NCBI GenBank assembly: GCA_051004675.1
Contig: JBPCKC010000091.1
Span: forward strand, 1 to 17,288
Length of the DNA stretch: 17,288 nt
Reading direction: 5' to 3'
From: JBDTSW01 sp051004675
Lineage (GTDB): Bacteria > Actinomycetota > Thermoleophilia > Solirubrobacterales > 70-9
The notes under the pieces are model-generated. The model ran no database searches. It was not told the DNA's origin and saw only the letters and a program-made list of their open reading frames with translations. The position numbers and the translations under genes are program-made. This document shows positions 17,102-17,288 of the stretch, one piece after another (the stretch's first letter is position 1; the number at the start of each line of letters is the position of its first letter).

Positions 17102-17176
17102 CCGCCTGGCGACCCTGAGCCGCCGTCCCCATCCTCGTCATTGTCGGATAGATCGAGCGGCCGAAGCCGAAGCACC

Positions 17177-17209
17177 GGAGCGATCGCCTCTAGGTCGGCG
17201 ATCGTCTCC
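17177..17209. terminator. Strong dyad before the right-edge gene's stop
   Basis: GGAGCGATCGCC (17177-17188) pairs with GGCGATCGTCTCC (17197-17209) as 12 bp with one bulged T and an 8-nt loop. On the minus strand it starts one nt after the TAG at 17213-17211. Together with the convergent mutase gene, this suggests a bidirectional terminator, though there is no U-tract. Confidence 0.45.
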
Positions 17210-17210
17210 A

Positions 17211-17288
17211 CTACGCGGTGGCGGGAACGACGGCTTCCCGCTCAGCTTCGACGCTGCCGACCATGTTCACCCCAGGTCCGCTCACAAC
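17211..17288 (-). CDS. Possible 3' end of a minus-strand gene (partial, product unknown)
   Basis: From the right edge the minus strand is open for 25 codons and ends in TAG (17213-17211). The translated tail reads VVSGPGVNMVGSVEAEREAV and then VPATA. It is not recognised and is too short to assign. Support comes from the strong dyad placed directly after the stop and from the convergent layout. It could equally be chance in GC-rich DNA. Confidence 0.35.
   Translation of the reverse strand, partial: VVSGPGVNMVGSVEAEREAVVPATA

Overview
The window is high-GC, gene-dense DNA from a bacterium that is almost certainly an actinobacterium. The gene content (type III glutamine synthetase, WS/DGAT acyltransferase, arabinonolactone-oxidase-type flavoenzyme, two-subunit methylmalonyl-CoA mutase, AbiEi/DUF559 proteins) suggests a deep branch such as Thermoleophilia (Solirubrobacterales/Gaiellales). 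That placement is inferred from family recall, not from a database search. Several genes lack a Shine-Dalgarno sequence and instead have a TANNNT -10 box 7-10 nt before the start codon, the actinobacterial leaderless arrangement.

Layout, left to right. Positions 1-226 hold a leader with a perfect 18-bp dyad and a strong Shine-Dalgarno, followed by glnN (227-2341). A GGGGTCAGACCCC-type hairpin separates it from a WS/DGAT acyltransferase (2432-3820). This converges on a membrane-anchored L,D-transpeptidase (3824-4642, minus). Next are tRNA-Ser(GCU) (minus), a fold-type III PLP enzyme of the D-threonine aldolase/amino-acid deaminase group (4906-6132), a 64-bp repeat composite (6219-6282), and an FAD-linked sugar-lactone oxidase (6285-7586, minus).

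The central accessory segment (7625-8603) is the most unusual part. It is one gene with an AbiEi-type winged-helix N-terminus and a DUF559 PD-(D/E)XK-like C-terminus, bounded by two 44-nt palindromes with identical 9-bp arms. The left palindrome contains the start codon. The right one abuts a duplicated copy of the stop-codon region. tRNA-Ser(UGA) follows immediately.

The right half carries a secreted GH26-like glycosidase (TTG or possibly AUC start), a decayed fragment of a sigma-factor 3' end, a SnoaL/NTF2-like protein, and an ECF-like sigma factor whose intact 3' end matches the fragment and overlaps the SnoaL gene antisense. A tightly coupled four-gene operon then runs from UDP-glucuronate decarboxylase through two GT4 glycosyltransferases to a membrane-anchored neutral zinc metallopeptidase (11046-15301); it probably serves cell-surface glycan synthesis. 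The window closes with the catalytic subunit of a methylmalonyl-CoA mutase without a B12 domain (15379-17067) and, at the right edge, what may be the 3' end of a minus-strand gene.

No CRISPR array, rRNA, transposase or prophage gene was seen. No gene-free stretch exceeds 300 bases.
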